A program made the translations under genes and the position numbers. Of a stretch of 64,000 nt of DNA, positions 63,944-64,000 are shown in pieces. The stretch's first letter is position 1; every line of letters starts with the position of its first letter. The notes beneath the pieces are model-generated. The model was not told the DNA's origin, did no database searches, and saw nothing but the letters and a program-made list of their open reading frames with translations. The stretch covers positions 22,447-86,446 of the forward strand of contig NZ_FMDO01000062.1 in NCBI RefSeq assembly GCF_900095305.1, in the 5' to 3' direction. Origin of the DNA: Proteiniborus sp. DW1. GTDB lineage: Bacteria; Bacillota; Clostridia; Tissierellales; Proteiniboraceae.

Positions 63944-64000
63944 AATAAGAGTCAGCGATAATAAATATATAAAATATTGATTAAAGATGACACTTGAAAA

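Overview
The window reads as a chromosomal replication-origin region of a low-GC, strictly anaerobic clostridium that ferments purines. Evidence: AT-rich intergenic DNA, Clostridia-type protein sequences, a UGA/selenocysteine formate dehydrogenase, tungsten uptake genes, and a set of genes that fits the classical xanthine-to-glycine-plus-formate route. The gene content resembles what I remember of Gottschalkia (Clostridium) acidurici and relatives, but I could not search to confirm this. Genes left of about 47 kb are nearly all on the minus strand and genes right of it on the plus strand, so most are co-directional with replication from an oriC at about 47.3-47.8 kb and 49.2-49.4 kb.

1-10.5 kb, purine ring breakdown. 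Minus-strand genes encode a UbiD-type decarboxylase (cut by the window edge), its UbiX prenyl-FMN partner, an isochorismatase-fold amidohydrolase, a dihydropyrimidinase-like ring-opening hydrolase, formate-THF ligase and a formiminotransferase. Divergent from these is a cyclase/kynurenine-formamidase-fold hydrolase. A PucR-type regulator and formimino-THF cyclodeaminase follow. An NCS2 purine permease (11 kb) and a FocA-type formate channel (12.7 kb) supply substrate and export product. The genes form almost a step-by-step list for xanthine to ureidoimidazole-carboxylate, aminoimidazole-carboxylate, aminoimidazole, imidazolone and formiminoglycine, then formyl-THF and formate with ATP gain. 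The step assignments are inference.

13.8-29.4 kb, pterin-metal cofactor block. A MoaD-like protein and a tungsten-type aldehyde ferredoxin oxidoreductase lie behind a sigma-54 promoter, next to a sigma-54 activator gene. Then come two MOSC proteins, MoaC, MoaA, two MoeA-type proteins (one fused to a binding-protein domain), the TupABC tungstate transporter, FdhD, MobA, a Mog/MoaB protein and a ferritin-like protein. A probable Moco/Tuco riboswitch with an intrinsic terminator lies between fdhD and tupA.

29.4-36.1 kb, NAD/ferredoxin-linked formate dehydrogenase. Four NuoE/NuoF/NuoG-like and 2Fe-2S subunits precede a selenocysteine FdhF. UGA is codon 349 and a canonical SECIS hairpin follows it. 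The complex resembles the electron-bifurcating formate dehydrogenase described for C. acidurici and would oxidise the formate made by the purine pathway.

36.5-54.3 kb, origin block. A PhzF-like gene is followed by two parS sites, parB, parA, noc, rsmG, mnmG, mnmE, jag, yidC, yidD, rnpA and rpmH, then oriC, dnaA, dnaN, yaaA, recF, remB and gyrB.

54.4-64 kb. A gene graveyard (truncated DsbA-family gene, nonsense-mutated NUDIX gene) precedes a five-gene Na+-NQR-type operon, nqrBCDEF, that has no nqrA. gyrA and an rsbV-rsbW-sigB stress operon follow. The last 200 bases carry tandem strong promoters that probably drive an rRNA operon beyond the edge.
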